Source: Pontimicrobium sp. SW4 (lineage in GTDB: Bacteria > Bacteroidota > Bacteroidia > Flavobacteriales > Flavobacteriaceae). From it: DNA of 64,000 bases. Shown here in pieces: positions 34,609-44,828 of this stretch (positions are counted from its first letter, which is position 1; the number at the start of each line of letters is the position of its first letter). A program made the position numbers and the translations under genes. The notes under the pieces are model-generated. The model ran no database searches. It saw only the letters and a program-made list of their open reading frames with translations, and was not told the origin of the DNA. The DNA lies in assembly GCF_039954625.1 (NCBI RefSeq), contig NZ_CP157199.1:248001-312000 (forward strand), written 5' to 3'.

Positions 34609-37041
34609 ATGGTACGTAATTATTTTAAAATAGCATGGAGAAACCTTCTAAAGAACAAGGGGTTTACTGTTATTAATATTATAGGTTTATCATTGGGTAT
34701 TGCATGTTTTATAGTTATTGCAATGTTCGTAACCGACGAATTAAGTTACGATCGTTTTCATGAAAAGGCAAATCGTACTTATAGAATTAATTCTGACATA
34801 CTTTTTGGTGGGACAGATCTGAGTATGGCAGTCAGTGCTGACCCTATGGGAGAAGCTTTAAAAAATGACTACCCTGAAGTAGAACAATATGCCAGGTTAT
34901 ATGCTTCAAACGGTTCTAAATTAGTAAAAAAAGGAAGTGAATTTATTAATGAAAATGCTGTCACTCATGCTGACTCAACATTATTTGATGTTTTTACATT
35001 ACCTGCAATAGTTGGAAATACCAAAACAGCACTTAATGAGCCAAATACAGTTGTTATTACAAAATCGGCAGCTAAGCGTTATTTTGGAACTCCAGAAAGC
35101 GCTATTGGGCAAATGCTAGAAACAGACGATAACGGAAGTACGCTTTACAATGTTACTGGAGTAATTGAAGATATACCTAAAAATTCTCACTTTAATTTTG
35201 ACTTCTTTTTTTCAATGGCAAATATCAATTATGATTTTGGAAATTATTTAAGTCATAACTTTCATACGTATGTAGTATTAAAGGAAGGTACAGATTACAA
35301 AGTATTTAATAATAACTTTAATGAAGTCATTGATAAATACATACTTCCGCAAGCTTCTCAATTTATGCAAATTAATAGTATGGAAGAGTTTGAGAAAGCA
35401 GGAAATCATCTTGAATATTCATTATTCCCAATTATAGATATACATTTACGCTCTTCTCGCGGAATTGAGTTAAGTGCGAATAGCAATATACAATATGTGT
35501 ATATTTTTTCAGCTGTAGCATTGTTCATTTTAATACTTGCTTGCATTAATTTTATGAATTTAACTACTGCACGTTCTTCTGGTCGAGCAAAAGAAGTTGG
35601 AATTAGAAAAGTATTAGGAACAGAAAAAAAGTCATTAATATGGCAATTTTTAACAGAATCTACACTTATATCAATTTTGGCGTTGGTAGTAGGATTGTTG
35701 TTTGTTTGGTTATCTCTTGGCTGGTTTAATGATATTTCTGGAAAAGAAATGATAATGAGCTCATTGTTTACTCCGCAATTCTTGTCGTTTATATTAATCC
35801 TTCCTCTTATTATTGGTGCTTTAGCAGGAATTTATCCAGCTTTTTTTATGTCATCATTTAAACCAATAACTGTATTAAAGGGTAAATTATCAACTGGACA
35901 TAAAAAGAATACACTGAGAAACTTTTTAGTTGTATTTCAATTTGCAACTTCTGTGATATTAATTATTGGAACAGTTGTAATTTATAAACAGCTACAACAT
36001 ATTCAAACTGCAAAAATAGGTTTTGATAAAGATCAAGTTATGATTGTAAGTAATTCTGGAATGCCAAGTGAAACTAGGCAGTCTTTAAAAAATGAGATTG
36101 AGCAACTAACAGAAATTGAATCTGCTTCATTTGCAGGTTTTTTACCTGTATCGGGATCTTCAAGAAGTGACACCACTTTTTCCACTGAAACTGTAATGAC
36201 GTCGTCCAACGCATTTAATATGCAATATTGGCGAATTGATTACGATTATTTAAAAACAATGAATATGGAATTAGTTGAAGGGCGAAATTTTTCTCCTTCC
36301 TTTGGTTCTGATTCAACTGCAATGATTATTAATGAAACTGCTGCAAAACTAGCTGGATTTGATAATCCAATTGGAAAAAAATTATATACAACAGATGGAG
36401 ACAATAGTCAATTAGTATATACTATTGTTGGTGTTGTTAAAAATTTTAATTATCAATCTCTAAGGGAAAATGTTGGAGCATTGAGTTTTAGATTAGGAAA
36501 TAATAGCTGGGAAACTGCTTATAAATTTAATACTACTGATGTTGCTAATTTAGTTAATGTTATTAGCAATAAATATAAAGCTGTATCTCCAGGAATGCCT
36601 TTTGAGTATAGATTCATGGATGAGTCATTTGATAATATGTATCGTCAAGAAAGACGTGTAGGTAAGGTTGCAGTTACATTTGCAATTTTAGCAATTATTA
36701 TTGCGTGTTTAGGGTTATTCGGATTGGCAACATATATAGCAGAACAGAGAACTAAAGAGATTGGAGTTAGAAAGGTACTTGGAGCATCTGTTTCAAATAT
36801 TGTGAGGATGCTTTCAATAGATTTTATAAAGTTAGTGCTTATAGCTTTTCTAATTGCAGCACCAATTGCATGGTGGTTTATGAATAAATGGTTACAAGAT
36901 TTTGCCTATAGAATAGACCTTAATTGGTGGATTTTTGCAATAACCGGATTTGTAGCATTATTAATAGCATTAATAACATTGAGTTTTCAAGCTATTAGAG
37001 CAGCGATAGCCAATCCAGTAAAGAGTTTGAAAACGGAATAA
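34609..37041 (+). CDS. MacB/FtsX-type ABC permease 2
   Basis: An 810-residue paralogue of permease 1 with the same order of segments: GFTVINIIGLSLGIACF at the N-terminus, GRAKEVGIRKVLGTEKKSL near residue 325, RTKEIGVRKVLGASVSNIV near 720 and tail NPVKSLKTE. The first periplasmic domain (residues about 45-280) differs strongly from that of permease 1, which suggests a different partner or substrate. It starts 25 bases after permease 1, in a spacer that shares a TCAA-rich AAAAACGAA stretch with the next spacer. Confidence 0.9.
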   Translation: MVRNYFKIAWRNLLKNKGFTVINIIGLSLGIACFIVIAMFVTDELSYDRFHEKANRTYRINSDILFGGTDLSMAVSADPMGEALKNDYPEVEQYARLYASNGSKLVKKGSEFINENAVTHADSTLFDVFTLPAIVGNTKTALNEPNTVVITKSAAKRYFGTPESAIGQMLETDDNGSTLYNVTGVIEDIPKNSHFNFDFFFSMANINYDFGNYLSHNFHTYVVLKEGTDYKVFNNNFNEVIDKYILPQASQFMQINSMEEFEKAGNHLEYSLFPIIDIHLRSSRGIELSANSNIQYVYIFSAVALFILILACINFMNLTTARSSGRAKEVGIRKVLGTEKKSLIWQFLTESTLISILALVVGLLFVWLSLGWFNDISGKEMIMSSLFTPQFLSFILILPLIIGALAGIYPAFFMSSFKPITVLKGKLSTGHKKNTLRNFLVVFQFATSVILIIGTVVIYKQLQHIQTAKIGFDKDQVMIVSNSGMPSETRQSLKNEIEQLTEIESASFAGFLPVSGSSRSDTTFSTETVMTSSNAFNMQYWRIDYDYLKTMNMELVEGRNFSPSFGSDSTAMIINETAAKLAGFDNPIGKKLYTTDGDNSQLVYTIVGVVKNFNYQSLRENVGALSFRLGNNSWETAYKFNTTDVANLVNVISNKYKAVSPGMPFEYRFMDESFDNMYRQERRVGKVAVTFAILAIIIACLGLFGLATYIAEQRTKEIGVRKVLGASVSNIVRMLSIDFIKLVLIAFLIAAPIAWWFMNKWLQDFAYRIDLNWWIFAITGFVALLIALITLSFQAIRAAIANPVKSLKTE

Positions 37042-37066
37042 ATCAATCATCAAAAAACGAACAATC

Positions 37067-39418
37067 ATGATATTTAATTATATAAAAATTGCAGTTAGAA
37101 GCCTACTAAAAAACAAAGGCTACAGTTTCTTAAATATTTTTGGACTCGCCATTGGTATTACCTGCGCAAGTTTAATCTTTCTTTGGGTTGAAGATGAAGT
37201 GAGCTATAATAATGCATTTGAAAAACAAGATCAAGTATATATCATTCCTACCAATCAAAGTTATGAGGGGGAATGGCGTACATTTTATTCCACCCCTGGA
37301 CCACTTGCGCAAGCCATGAAGGATGAAATTCCAGGAATAGTAAGAGCAACACGTTCAAGCAGTGAAGAACGTATGTTTACAGTTGGGGACAATGTTATAA
37401 ATAGAAGAGGGAGATATGCAGATGCCGATTTTTTAGAAATATTTAGCCTGAAGTTTATTGAAGGAAATGCCAAAGATGCTTTTTCTAATCCAGAAGCAAT
37501 AGTACTTACAAGAAAGACTGCAGAGGATCTTTATGGTAAAAATGTAAAAGTATTAGGGAGAGTTTTAAGAGTTAATAATACTGACAATTATGTAATTACT
37601 GGTGTTGTAGAAAATCTTCAAGAGAATGTATCTTTTCCCTTTAGTTGGGTGGCTCCGTTTGAGCGTTATAGAGATGGAGCAGAATGGATGACTGAATATG
37701 GGAGCTTCTTTTCAGATACTTTTGTTGAATTGTCGCCTGAAGCTGATTTTGATACTGTTGATGCACAGGTTCGTCAAATTCTTCAAGAGAAAACCGAAGA
37801 GAGTGATTCGTATGCTTTTTTGCACACCATCAAAGATTGGCATTTGAGATCTAAGTTTGAAGGTGGTGAAAAAGTTGGTGGCCGAATAACTTATGTGCGG
37901 TTATTTTCCATAATTGCTTTAATTATATTACTTATAGCTTGTATAAATTTCATGAATCTATCAACAGCTCGTAGTGAAAAACGTGCGAACGAAGTTGGTG
38001 TTCGTAAAGCAATGGGTTCAGGACGTTCACGATTAATTATTCAGTTTGTTTCTGAAGCATTGATACTATCTTTTATAGCCACGTTATTTAGTGTATTCTT
38101 ACTATTAATACTATTGCCTCAATTTAATCTATTAATAGAAAAAGATTTAGCATTAGGATTATCTAACCCAATACATATACTAGTTCTATTAGGAATTACA
38201 CTGGTTTGTGGTGTTTTTGCAGGCTTATATCCAGCATTTTATTTATCATCCTTTAAGCCTGTTGAAGTTTTAAAAGGCATTAAAGCAACTCATGGTTCGG
38301 CAACATTTATACGCAAAGGATTAGTTGTAGGGCAGTTTACAATATCTATTGTATTTATTATAAGTACCATTTTAGTATATCAACAAATTCAACATGTTAA
38401 GAATAGAGATTTAGGCTATGATAAAGACCAATTGATCTCAATGAATGTTAATGGAACCATGATTGAGAAGTTTTCGGTCATAAGGCAAGATTTGATAAAC
38501 ACAGGAGCTGTTAAAGATGCTACATTGAGTAATTCTCAATTATTACAAGGTGGAAATAATGGATCAGGTTTAGAATGGACAGGCGGAACCAATACAGAAG
38601 ACGTGTTAATTTCTTTTAGGTATGTAAGCTCAGATTTTTTGAATACTACAGGAATGGAATTAGTTGAAGGTAGAGGGTTTAATAAAAATGTTGATGCTGA
38701 TAGTACGAATGTGATGATTACTGAATCTTTTGCAAAATTAATGGGAGAAGGGAGTGCTATAGGAAAACAAGTTACAAGAGGAGATACCTATACAGTAGTT
38801 GGTGTTGTAAAAGATTATTTATATGGAGATATGTATGGCGCTAGTGATCCAGTATTATTTTTTAACTATCATAATTACGCACGATATTTTTATATAAAAG
38901 CGAATTCAGACATAGCAGCAGGAGAGATGCTTTCTAAAGTTGAAGCAGTATTAAAAAAGCACAACCCAGCTTTTCCTTTTGAGTATACTTTTGTAGACGA
39001 AAGGTTTAATGCGAAGTTTAAAAGTGAACAACTTGTTGGTCAGCTTTCACAAATATTTGCATTGTTAGCAATATTTATTTCATGCTTAGGGCTTTTTGGT
39101 TTGGCAGCTTATACAGCAGAACAACGAAGTAAAGAAATTGGAGTTCGAAAAGTGTTAGGAGCTAGTGTATCTACTATTGTTAAGTTATTATCTAAAGATT
39201 TTTTAAAGCTAGTTTTTGTTTCAATTTTAATTGCAGTTCCAATCGCATGGTTAACTATGAGCAATTGGCTTCAAGATTATGCGTATCGTATAGAAATTAA
39301 TTGGTTGATTTTTGTTATTGCAGGAATAATGGCTGTACTTATCGCATTAGTTACTGTGAGTTTTCAAGCAATAAAGGCAGCTTTAGCAAATCCAGTAGAT
39401 AGTTTGAAAACGGAATAA
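37067..39418 (+). CDS. MacB/FtsX-type ABC permease 3
   Basis: A 783-residue paralogue: SFLNIFGLAIGITCASL at the N-terminus, RANEVGVRKAMGSGRSRL near residue 306, RSKEIGVRKVLGASVSTIV near 695 and tail NPVDSLKTE. It is closest in look to permease 1 in the IKDWHLRSKFEGGEKVGGRI stretch before the central membrane bundle. It starts 25 bases after permease 2. Whether it pairs with the others or forms its own dimer is not visible. Confidence 0.9.
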   Translation: MIFNYIKIAVRSLLKNKGYSFLNIFGLAIGITCASLIFLWVEDEVSYNNAFEKQDQVYIIPTNQSYEGEWRTFYSTPGPLAQAMKDEIPGIVRATRSSSEERMFTVGDNVINRRGRYADADFLEIFSLKFIEGNAKDAFSNPEAIVLTRKTAEDLYGKNVKVLGRVLRVNNTDNYVITGVVENLQENVSFPFSWVAPFERYRDGAEWMTEYGSFFSDTFVELSPEADFDTVDAQVRQILQEKTEESDSYAFLHTIKDWHLRSKFEGGEKVGGRITYVRLFSIIALIILLIACINFMNLSTARSEKRANEVGVRKAMGSGRSRLIIQFVSEALILSFIATLFSVFLLLILLPQFNLLIEKDLALGLSNPIHILVLLGITLVCGVFAGLYPAFYLSSFKPVEVLKGIKATHGSATFIRKGLVVGQFTISIVFIISTILVYQQIQHVKNRDLGYDKDQLISMNVNGTMIEKFSVIRQDLINTGAVKDATLSNSQLLQGGNNGSGLEWTGGTNTEDVLISFRYVSSDFLNTTGMELVEGRGFNKNVDADSTNVMITESFAKLMGEGSAIGKQVTRGDTYTVVGVVKDYLYGDMYGASDPVLFFNYHNYARYFYIKANSDIAAGEMLSKVEAVLKKHNPAFPFEYTFVDERFNAKFKSEQLVGQLSQIFALLAIFISCLGLFGLAAYTAEQRSKEIGVRKVLGASVSTIVKLLSKDFLKLVFVSILIAVPIAWLTMSNWLQDYAYRIEINWLIFVIAGIMAVLIALVTVSFQAIKAALANPVDSLKTE

Positions 39419-39447
39419 TATTATCATTAATCAAAAGAGGAAAAATT

Positions 39448-41889
39448 ATGTTTAGAAATTATTTTAAAATAGCTTGGAGAAACCTTTGGAGGCATAAACT
39501 TTTTTCGTCTATCAATATAATTAGTTTAGCAATTGGCTTTAGCGCTTCATTTGTAATTGGATTAATGGTTTATTATGACTTAACATTCGATAAGTTTCAT
39601 CCCGATAGTGAGCTTATTTATAGAGTAACCACTAGTCATATTTCTAATGAATCAGAAAGTAGTAATCCAGGGATTCCTATACCTTATATAGTTGAGGCTA
39701 AAAAAAATATAAGTGGTATAGAAATAGCAAGTGGAATTCACGTTGCATATCTTCAAAAGGTTGAAGAAGAAATCAATAATAAAATATTTAGGAATCCAAA
39801 ATATGTTGTTTTTACAGACCCAGAGTACTTCAAAATATTTAGCTATAATTGGCTAGCTGGCACTCCTGAAACGGCTTTGAATGCTCCAAATCAATTAGTA
39901 TTAACAAAAAATAGAGCTGAAAAATATTTCCCAACACTAACGCTAAACGAAATTATAGGAAAGACCTTGGTCTATAATGATTCAATACAAACCACTATTA
40001 AAGGAATTGTTGCAAATTTTGAACAACGCACCGATTTAATTTTCGAAGAGTTTCTATCAATTGAAACGTCAAAAAAAACAAATCAAGGAAGCAATTTTTT
40101 AAACCCTCAATGGGATAGTACAAACTCTGGAGATCAATTATTTATTAAAGTATCTAATCCTTTAGTGACACAATCAATCAAAGAACAAATGGATGTTTTG
40201 GCTGTTGAGCACAGATCGGATTGGGAAATAAAATACAATCAGAAGCAAAGTTTTAATCTTCAAAAAATTAGTGACTTGCATTTTAATGGTGATGTGGGGA
40301 TTTTTAATTTTAGTGAAGAGCCAGCAGATAAATCGGTTATGATTGGGCTTGGTTTAATTGCATTGTTTTTGCTTTTATTAGGCGTCATTAACTTTATAAA
40401 TCTTAATACTGCGCAAGCTAGCCAGAGAGCTAAAGAAATAGGCATTCGTAAAACACTTGGGAGTTCTAAAAAGCAACTTGTTTTTCAATTCATGGGAGAA
40501 ACTTTTTTACTAACACTTGCTTCTGCAATTATTTCTGTAGCGATGGCATATTGGTTGCTTCAGGTATTCTCAGATTTTACTCCAAACGGATTAAGTTTTT
40601 CGCTTTTTAAAGATCCTCTAATTATTGGGTTTGCTGTTGTGTTAATCATTTTAGTCACTATTTTTTCAGGGATTTATCCAGCTTTAGTATTAACACAGTA
40701 TAAACCAATTTCGGTACTTAAAAACCAAGTTGTTAGTAAAACTGGGAAGCCTGCGTTACGACGCTTTCTAACAGTATTTCAATTTTCAATAGCCCAAGTA
40801 TTTATTATTTCAACAATTTTGGTAGCCAAACAGATTCATTTTATGATGAATAAGGATATGGGTTTTAAAACTGATGCTATTGCTAATGTCCAAACACCAT
40901 GGTATAATAACACTGAAGAAAAGCAAGTGAGATTTGAACAAGAACTTAAAAAATATCCAGAAATAACAAAACTTGCTAGAGGAGGTCGTACACCTGCATC
41001 ATTTGGTACTAGTACTACTTCTGTGACTTACATCAATGATGAAGGTATTGAGATTCAAACACCATTGCAGATGATAAGAGGAACTAAAGATTATATTGAT
41101 CTTTATGATATTGAGCTATTGGCAGGTAGAACCACATTAAATGATACAATTAAAGAACTTGTTATTAATGAAACTTACCTTAATATTTTAGGGTTTAAAG
41201 ACCCTCAAGATGTTATTGGAAAACAAGTTAAAAGGAGTGATGAATTGTATCCAATCGTTGGCGTCGTAAAAGACTTTAATCAACGGTCTTTAAAAGAGCC
41301 TATTAATCCACTTGCTTTAGTTGGAAATTGGGACGGAGCATTTTTTGGAGTGATGCATTTTACTTTAGCAACTAATGAAGAAATTAGTATGGCAGCAACA
41401 ATTGCTAAAATCGAAACTTCATTTAAATCAATTTATCCTGAGGATGATTTTCAAGTAAATTTTATGGATGATACTGTTGAAAGATTTTACAATAAAGAGC
41501 AAAGTTTATCTAAGTTACTTAATTGGGCAATGGGATTATCAGTGTTAATTAGTTGCTTAGGCTTATTAGGTCTAGTAATTTATACAACAGAACGTAGAAT
41601 TAAGGAAATAGGAATTCGTAAAGTATTAGGAGCTACGTTGTCTCAACTTAATGTATTACTATGTAAAGAGTTTTTAGTATTAGTAGGGATTGCTTTTTTA
41701 ATTGCAACTCCAATAGCATACTATGGATTAACCAAATGGTTAAATGACTTTTCGTTTAAAACTAATTTAAGCTGGTGGATTTTTGTTTTAAGTGGTTTAG
41801 GAATGGTAATTATTGCTCTAGCAATAATGAGTGCTAGAACAGTATCAACTGCTTTAAAAAACCCAGTTCATAGTTTAAAGACAGAATAA
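39448..41889 (+). CDS. MacB/FtsX-type ABC permease 4
   Basis: An 813-residue paralogue, the most divergent of the four: N-terminal segment SSINIISLAIGFSASFV, RAKEIGIRKTLGSSKKQL near residue 330, RIKEIGIRKVLGATLSQLN near 715, and tail NPVHSLKTE. It has a purine-rich AAAGAGGAAAAA upstream of its ATG, unlike the spacers of the other permeases. It starts 29 bases after permease 3 and is followed 18 bases later by the DUF2807 gene. Confidence 0.9.
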   Translation: MFRNYFKIAWRNLWRHKLFSSINIISLAIGFSASFVIGLMVYYDLTFDKFHPDSELIYRVTTSHISNESESSNPGIPIPYIVEAKKNISGIEIASGIHVAYLQKVEEEINNKIFRNPKYVVFTDPEYFKIFSYNWLAGTPETALNAPNQLVLTKNRAEKYFPTLTLNEIIGKTLVYNDSIQTTIKGIVANFEQRTDLIFEEFLSIETSKKTNQGSNFLNPQWDSTNSGDQLFIKVSNPLVTQSIKEQMDVLAVEHRSDWEIKYNQKQSFNLQKISDLHFNGDVGIFNFSEEPADKSVMIGLGLIALFLLLLGVINFINLNTAQASQRAKEIGIRKTLGSSKKQLVFQFMGETFLLTLASAIISVAMAYWLLQVFSDFTPNGLSFSLFKDPLIIGFAVVLIILVTIFSGIYPALVLTQYKPISVLKNQVVSKTGKPALRRFLTVFQFSIAQVFIISTILVAKQIHFMMNKDMGFKTDAIANVQTPWYNNTEEKQVRFEQELKKYPEITKLARGGRTPASFGTSTTSVTYINDEGIEIQTPLQMIRGTKDYIDLYDIELLAGRTTLNDTIKELVINETYLNILGFKDPQDVIGKQVKRSDELYPIVGVVKDFNQRSLKEPINPLALVGNWDGAFFGVMHFTLATNEEISMAATIAKIETSFKSIYPEDDFQVNFMDDTVERFYNKEQSLSKLLNWAMGLSVLISCLGLLGLVIYTTERRIKEIGIRKVLGATLSQLNVLLCKEFLVLVGIAFLIATPIAYYGLTKWLNDFSFKTNLSWWIFVLSGLGMVIIALAIMSARTVSTALKNPVHSLKTE

Positions 41890-41907
41890 ATATTAAAAAT
41901 ATATATC

Positions 41908-42651
41908 ATGAAACATTCAAAGTACTTAACAATAATTACTTTGGTTTTTATAAGTCAAGCATTGTTATCACAAACAAAAAAGACTGTTGCGTCTTTTGAT
42001 AAAGTGATTATTAGTCCACATATTGAAACCACATTTGTACAAGGAGATGAAGAGTCTGTAACTATTCTTGATAGCACAGAACCAGAGAATAAAATAAATA
42101 TAGAAGTAAAGGGAGAAACACTTCGAGTTTACTTAGATGATGCTAATGAAACTACTAAGAGTAAAAAAATAGTAAAGGATGGTATAAAAATGAAAGTGCC
42201 TATATATAAGGGCAAAGTGCTAACTATTCTTGTTACCTATAAACATATTAATGAACTTTCATTGAGGGGAGAACAAAGAACAGAATGTAAAGATTTAATT
42301 GATGTTGAAAAGTTTAAGCTTAAAATTTATGGCGAATCTCAAGTGGTGCTTAGTGAAGTTAATTTAAAAGAATTAGATGTAGATATCTATGGAGAAAGTG
42401 AATTAACAATTGAAAAAGGAACTATTAATCATCAAAAAATAACAGCATACGGCGAAGGTGAAATTAACCTCATTGAGGTTGATAATAAAACATCAAAACT
42501 TAAGGCGTTTGGCGAAGCGGAGTTTATTATTAATGCTTCAGAGCATATTAGATTTACAGCCTATGGAGAAGCAAAATTACGTTATAAAGGCAATGCTAAT
42601 GTTGATAAAGGACTAAGCTTTGGAGATTCAGAAGTTGAACGCATTAATTAA
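41908..42651 (+). CDS. DUF2807 (head GIN domain) exported protein
   Basis: A 247-residue exported protein with signal peptide LTIITLVFISQALLSQ. The rest is a right-handed beta-helix-like repeat with recurring (Y/F)GE(S/G/A) turns (LKIYGESQ, VDIYGESE, ITAYGEGE, LKAFGEAE, FTAYGEAK), the pattern of DUF2807. No catalytic residues are evident. Its place inside the export operon, between permease 4 and the second ATPase, suggests an envelope partner of the exporter, for example a sensor or assembly factor; this is inference. Confidence 0.85.
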   Translation: MKHSKYLTIITLVFISQALLSQTKKTVASFDKVIISPHIETTFVQGDEESVTILDSTEPENKINIEVKGETLRVYLDDANETTKSKKIVKDGIKMKVPIYKGKVLTILVTYKHINELSLRGEQRTECKDLIDVEKFKLKIYGESQVVLSEVNLKELDVDIYGESELTIEKGTINHQKITAYGEGEINLIEVDNKTSKLKAFGEAEFIINASEHIRFTAYGEAKLRYKGNANVDKGLSFGDSEVERIN

Positions 42652-42665
42652 AACTATCTATTAAA

Positions 42666-43340
42666 ATGACAAATACATTATTACATATAAGTGAAGCATC
42701 AAAAACGGTTAATTCTGGAAGTAATAAAGTGACTTTACTCGATAATATTAATCTAAAGGTTAATGAAGGAGAATTTATATCACTAATGGGGCCATCTGGT
42801 TCTGGTAAATCAACATTACTAAATTGTATTGGAATGTTAGATAGTTTTACAGGAGGGGGTTATACTTTTCTTGGAGAACCTGTGCACAGATTGAAGGAAA
42901 GAGACAGATCTAAGCTTTATAAAGAATATATCGGTTTTGTGTTTCAAGCCTATCATTTAATTGATGAGTTAACTGTTTTAGAAAATATTGAAACACCATT
43001 ATTGTACAAAAGTATAAAATCATCTGAGCGTAAGGCACTTGTGGCAGATATGCTAGATCGTTTTAATATTGTTGGTAAAAAAGATTTGTTTCCATCACAA
43101 TTAAGTGGTGGTCAACAACAACTTGTAGGAATTGCCAGAGCTTTAATTTCTAAGCCTAAATTAATATTAGCTGATGAGCCAACTGGGAATTTAAATTCGA
43201 AACAAGGTGAAGAAATTATGGAGTTATTTTCAGAATTAAACAAAGAAGGAGTTACCATAATACAAGCTACACATTCAGAAAATAATGCGTCTTTTGGCTC
43301 TCGAATTATTAATCTTTTGGACGGTAAAATTGTTTCTTAA
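42666..43340 (+). CDS. ABC transporter ATPase, MacB/LolD type (second copy)
   Basis: A 224-residue ATPase, paralogous to 31351-32037. Walker A GPSGSGKST near residue 42, VFQAYHLIDELTVLENIETP, signature LSGGQQQLVGIARAL near 143, Walker B LILADEPTGNLN near 163 and the His of QATHSENN are present. Compared with the first copy, Arg after QQQ is Leu and the D-loop Asp is Asn, so its activity or pairing may differ. It is 14 bases after the DUF2807 gene and 12 bases before the channel gene. Confidence 0.93.
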   Translation: MTNTLLHISEASKTVNSGSNKVTLLDNINLKVNEGEFISLMGPSGSGKSTLLNCIGMLDSFTGGGYTFLGEPVHRLKERDRSKLYKEYIGFVFQAYHLIDELTVLENIETPLLYKSIKSSERKALVADMLDRFNIVGKKDLFPSQLSGGQQQLVGIARALISKPKLILADEPTGNLNSKQGEEIMELFSELNKEGVTIIQATHSENNASFGSRIINLLDGKIVS

Positions 43341-43352
43341 TAAATCAAAACT

Positions 43353-44771
43353 ATGTCATTAAAATTCAAAATTTTCCCAATAGCTTTTTTTGTATTCTCA
43401 ATAGGGTTTTCTCAAAGTACAAGTGTGAAAAAATATACATTAAACGAATGTATTGCAATTGCTTTAGAGAATAACTTAGACTTGAAATCGTCAAAATTAA
43501 GAGCGAATTCAGCTAAAATAAATTTCCAACAATCTAAAGCGAATATATTGCCATCAATAAACGGAAGCTATAATATAGGAATTAACGATGGACGAAGTAT
43601 AGATCCTTTTACTAATGATTTTATAAACCAAGAACTAACATTTTCTAATGCTAGATTAGATTTAGATGCTGTAATATTTAATGGGTTTAGGTTAATTAAT
43701 ACTGTAAAACAAGAACGTTTAAATAGGCTAGCTTCAGAGCATGAAATAGATGAGGCTGAGCAAAATTTGATATTAGATGTAACTTTGGCATATCTACAAG
43801 TGTTAAATAATAGTGATGTATTAGAATTGGCAAATAAGCGTTTAGAAGTCACAAATAATCAACTAAAAAGACAAGAAGAAATCTATCAAGAAGAAGTTGG
43901 GAATCCAGCTGATTATACAGATATAAAAGCGCAGAAAACTCTTGACGAAACAAACATACTTAATCTAAAAAGTGCGTTAAATAATTCTAAACTAAACCTA
44001 ACAAGATTACTTAACTTAGATGAAACTATTTCTATTGAAGCTAATGACCTTTTATTAAATCTTGAGCGCTATGAATTTTCTCCAGAAGATGTATTCAATG
44101 ATGCCTTGAATGGTTTAGCGACTTTTAAAGCTAAAGAAACAAGAATAAAGGCAGTAAAAAAAGGAATAAGTATTGCTAAAGCTCAATTTACACCTCAAAT
44201 ATCAGCTTTTGCAGGTTTAAACACGAATTATTCTAGTCTTGCAGAAACATTTACAGCAACAGGCACTAATATTATTGAAACGGGTGACTTTGTAACTATA
44301 GACAATCAAGATGTTCCTGTTTTAAAAGAGCAAACAGTCTTTGAAGGTCATAAAATTGGTTATAGAGATCAATTCGATAATAATTTAAGTACAGTAGTAG
44401 GTTTATCTGTAAGCCTTCCAATTTTTAATGGCTTTAGGGCTAAGAATAATGTAGCACTTGAAAAAATTAAGCTTGAAGAATCTCGTATAGAGTTAGATAG
44501 GACTCGCCAAGAAATTAAAAATACAATCTCTCAAGTTTATTTTGATATGGATGCAAGCTATATGCGTTATCAAAGTCTAATGAAGCAGGTTGAAGCGTTT
44601 AAAGAATCTTATCGTATTAACGAAATTAGATTTAATAATGGTGTGTCAAATTTCTTAGCTTATATAACAAGTAAGAATAACTTAGATAATTCTAAAACCA
44701 ACCTTACAAATGCTAAATATGAGTATTTATTACTTGTTAAGGTTTTAGAATATTATAGAGGTAACTTTTAA
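43353..44771 (+). CDS. TolC-family outer membrane channel of the exporter
   Basis: A 472-residue TolC-type protein. Signal peptide up to about residue 20 (FFVFSIGFSQS), then the two long coiled-coil repeats typical of the family, starting YTLNECIAIALENN and with VSLPIFNGFRAKNNV at the start of the second half near residue 350. The channel would span periplasm and outer membrane and dock with the adaptor encoded eight genes earlier. It closes the operon, with a strong terminator 24 bases after its stop. Confidence 0.92.
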   Translation: MSLKFKIFPIAFFVFSIGFSQSTSVKKYTLNECIAIALENNLDLKSSKLRANSAKINFQQSKANILPSINGSYNIGINDGRSIDPFTNDFINQELTFSNARLDLDAVIFNGFRLINTVKQERLNRLASEHEIDEAEQNLILDVTLAYLQVLNNSDVLELANKRLEVTNNQLKRQEEIYQEEVGNPADYTDIKAQKTLDETNILNLKSALNNSKLNLTRLLNLDETISIEANDLLLNLERYEFSPEDVFNDALNGLATFKAKETRIKAVKKGISIAKAQFTPQISAFAGLNTNYSSLAETFTATGTNIIETGDFVTIDNQDVPVLKEQTVFEGHKIGYRDQFDNNLSTVVGLSVSLPIFNGFRAKNNVALEKIKLEESRIELDRTRQEIKNTISQVYFDMDASYMRYQSLMKQVEAFKESYRINEIRFNNGVSNFLAYITSKNNLDNSKTNLTNAKYEYLLLVKVLEYYRGNF

Positions 44772-44794
44772 TAACCAACATTATTTAAATAAAA

Positions 44795-44826
44795 AACCTT
44801 CAACTCTTTATTGTTGAAGGTTTTAT
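44795..44826. terminator. Bidirectional terminator between the export operon and tRNA-Leu
   Basis: AACCTTCAAC (44795-44804) and GTTGAAGGTT (44813-44822) form a perfect 10-bp stem with an 8-base loop. T-rich sequence follows on the plus strand and six A precede it, which act as T on the minus strand. It can end both the export operon and the tRNA transcript. Confidence 0.85.
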
Positions 44827-44828
44827 TG

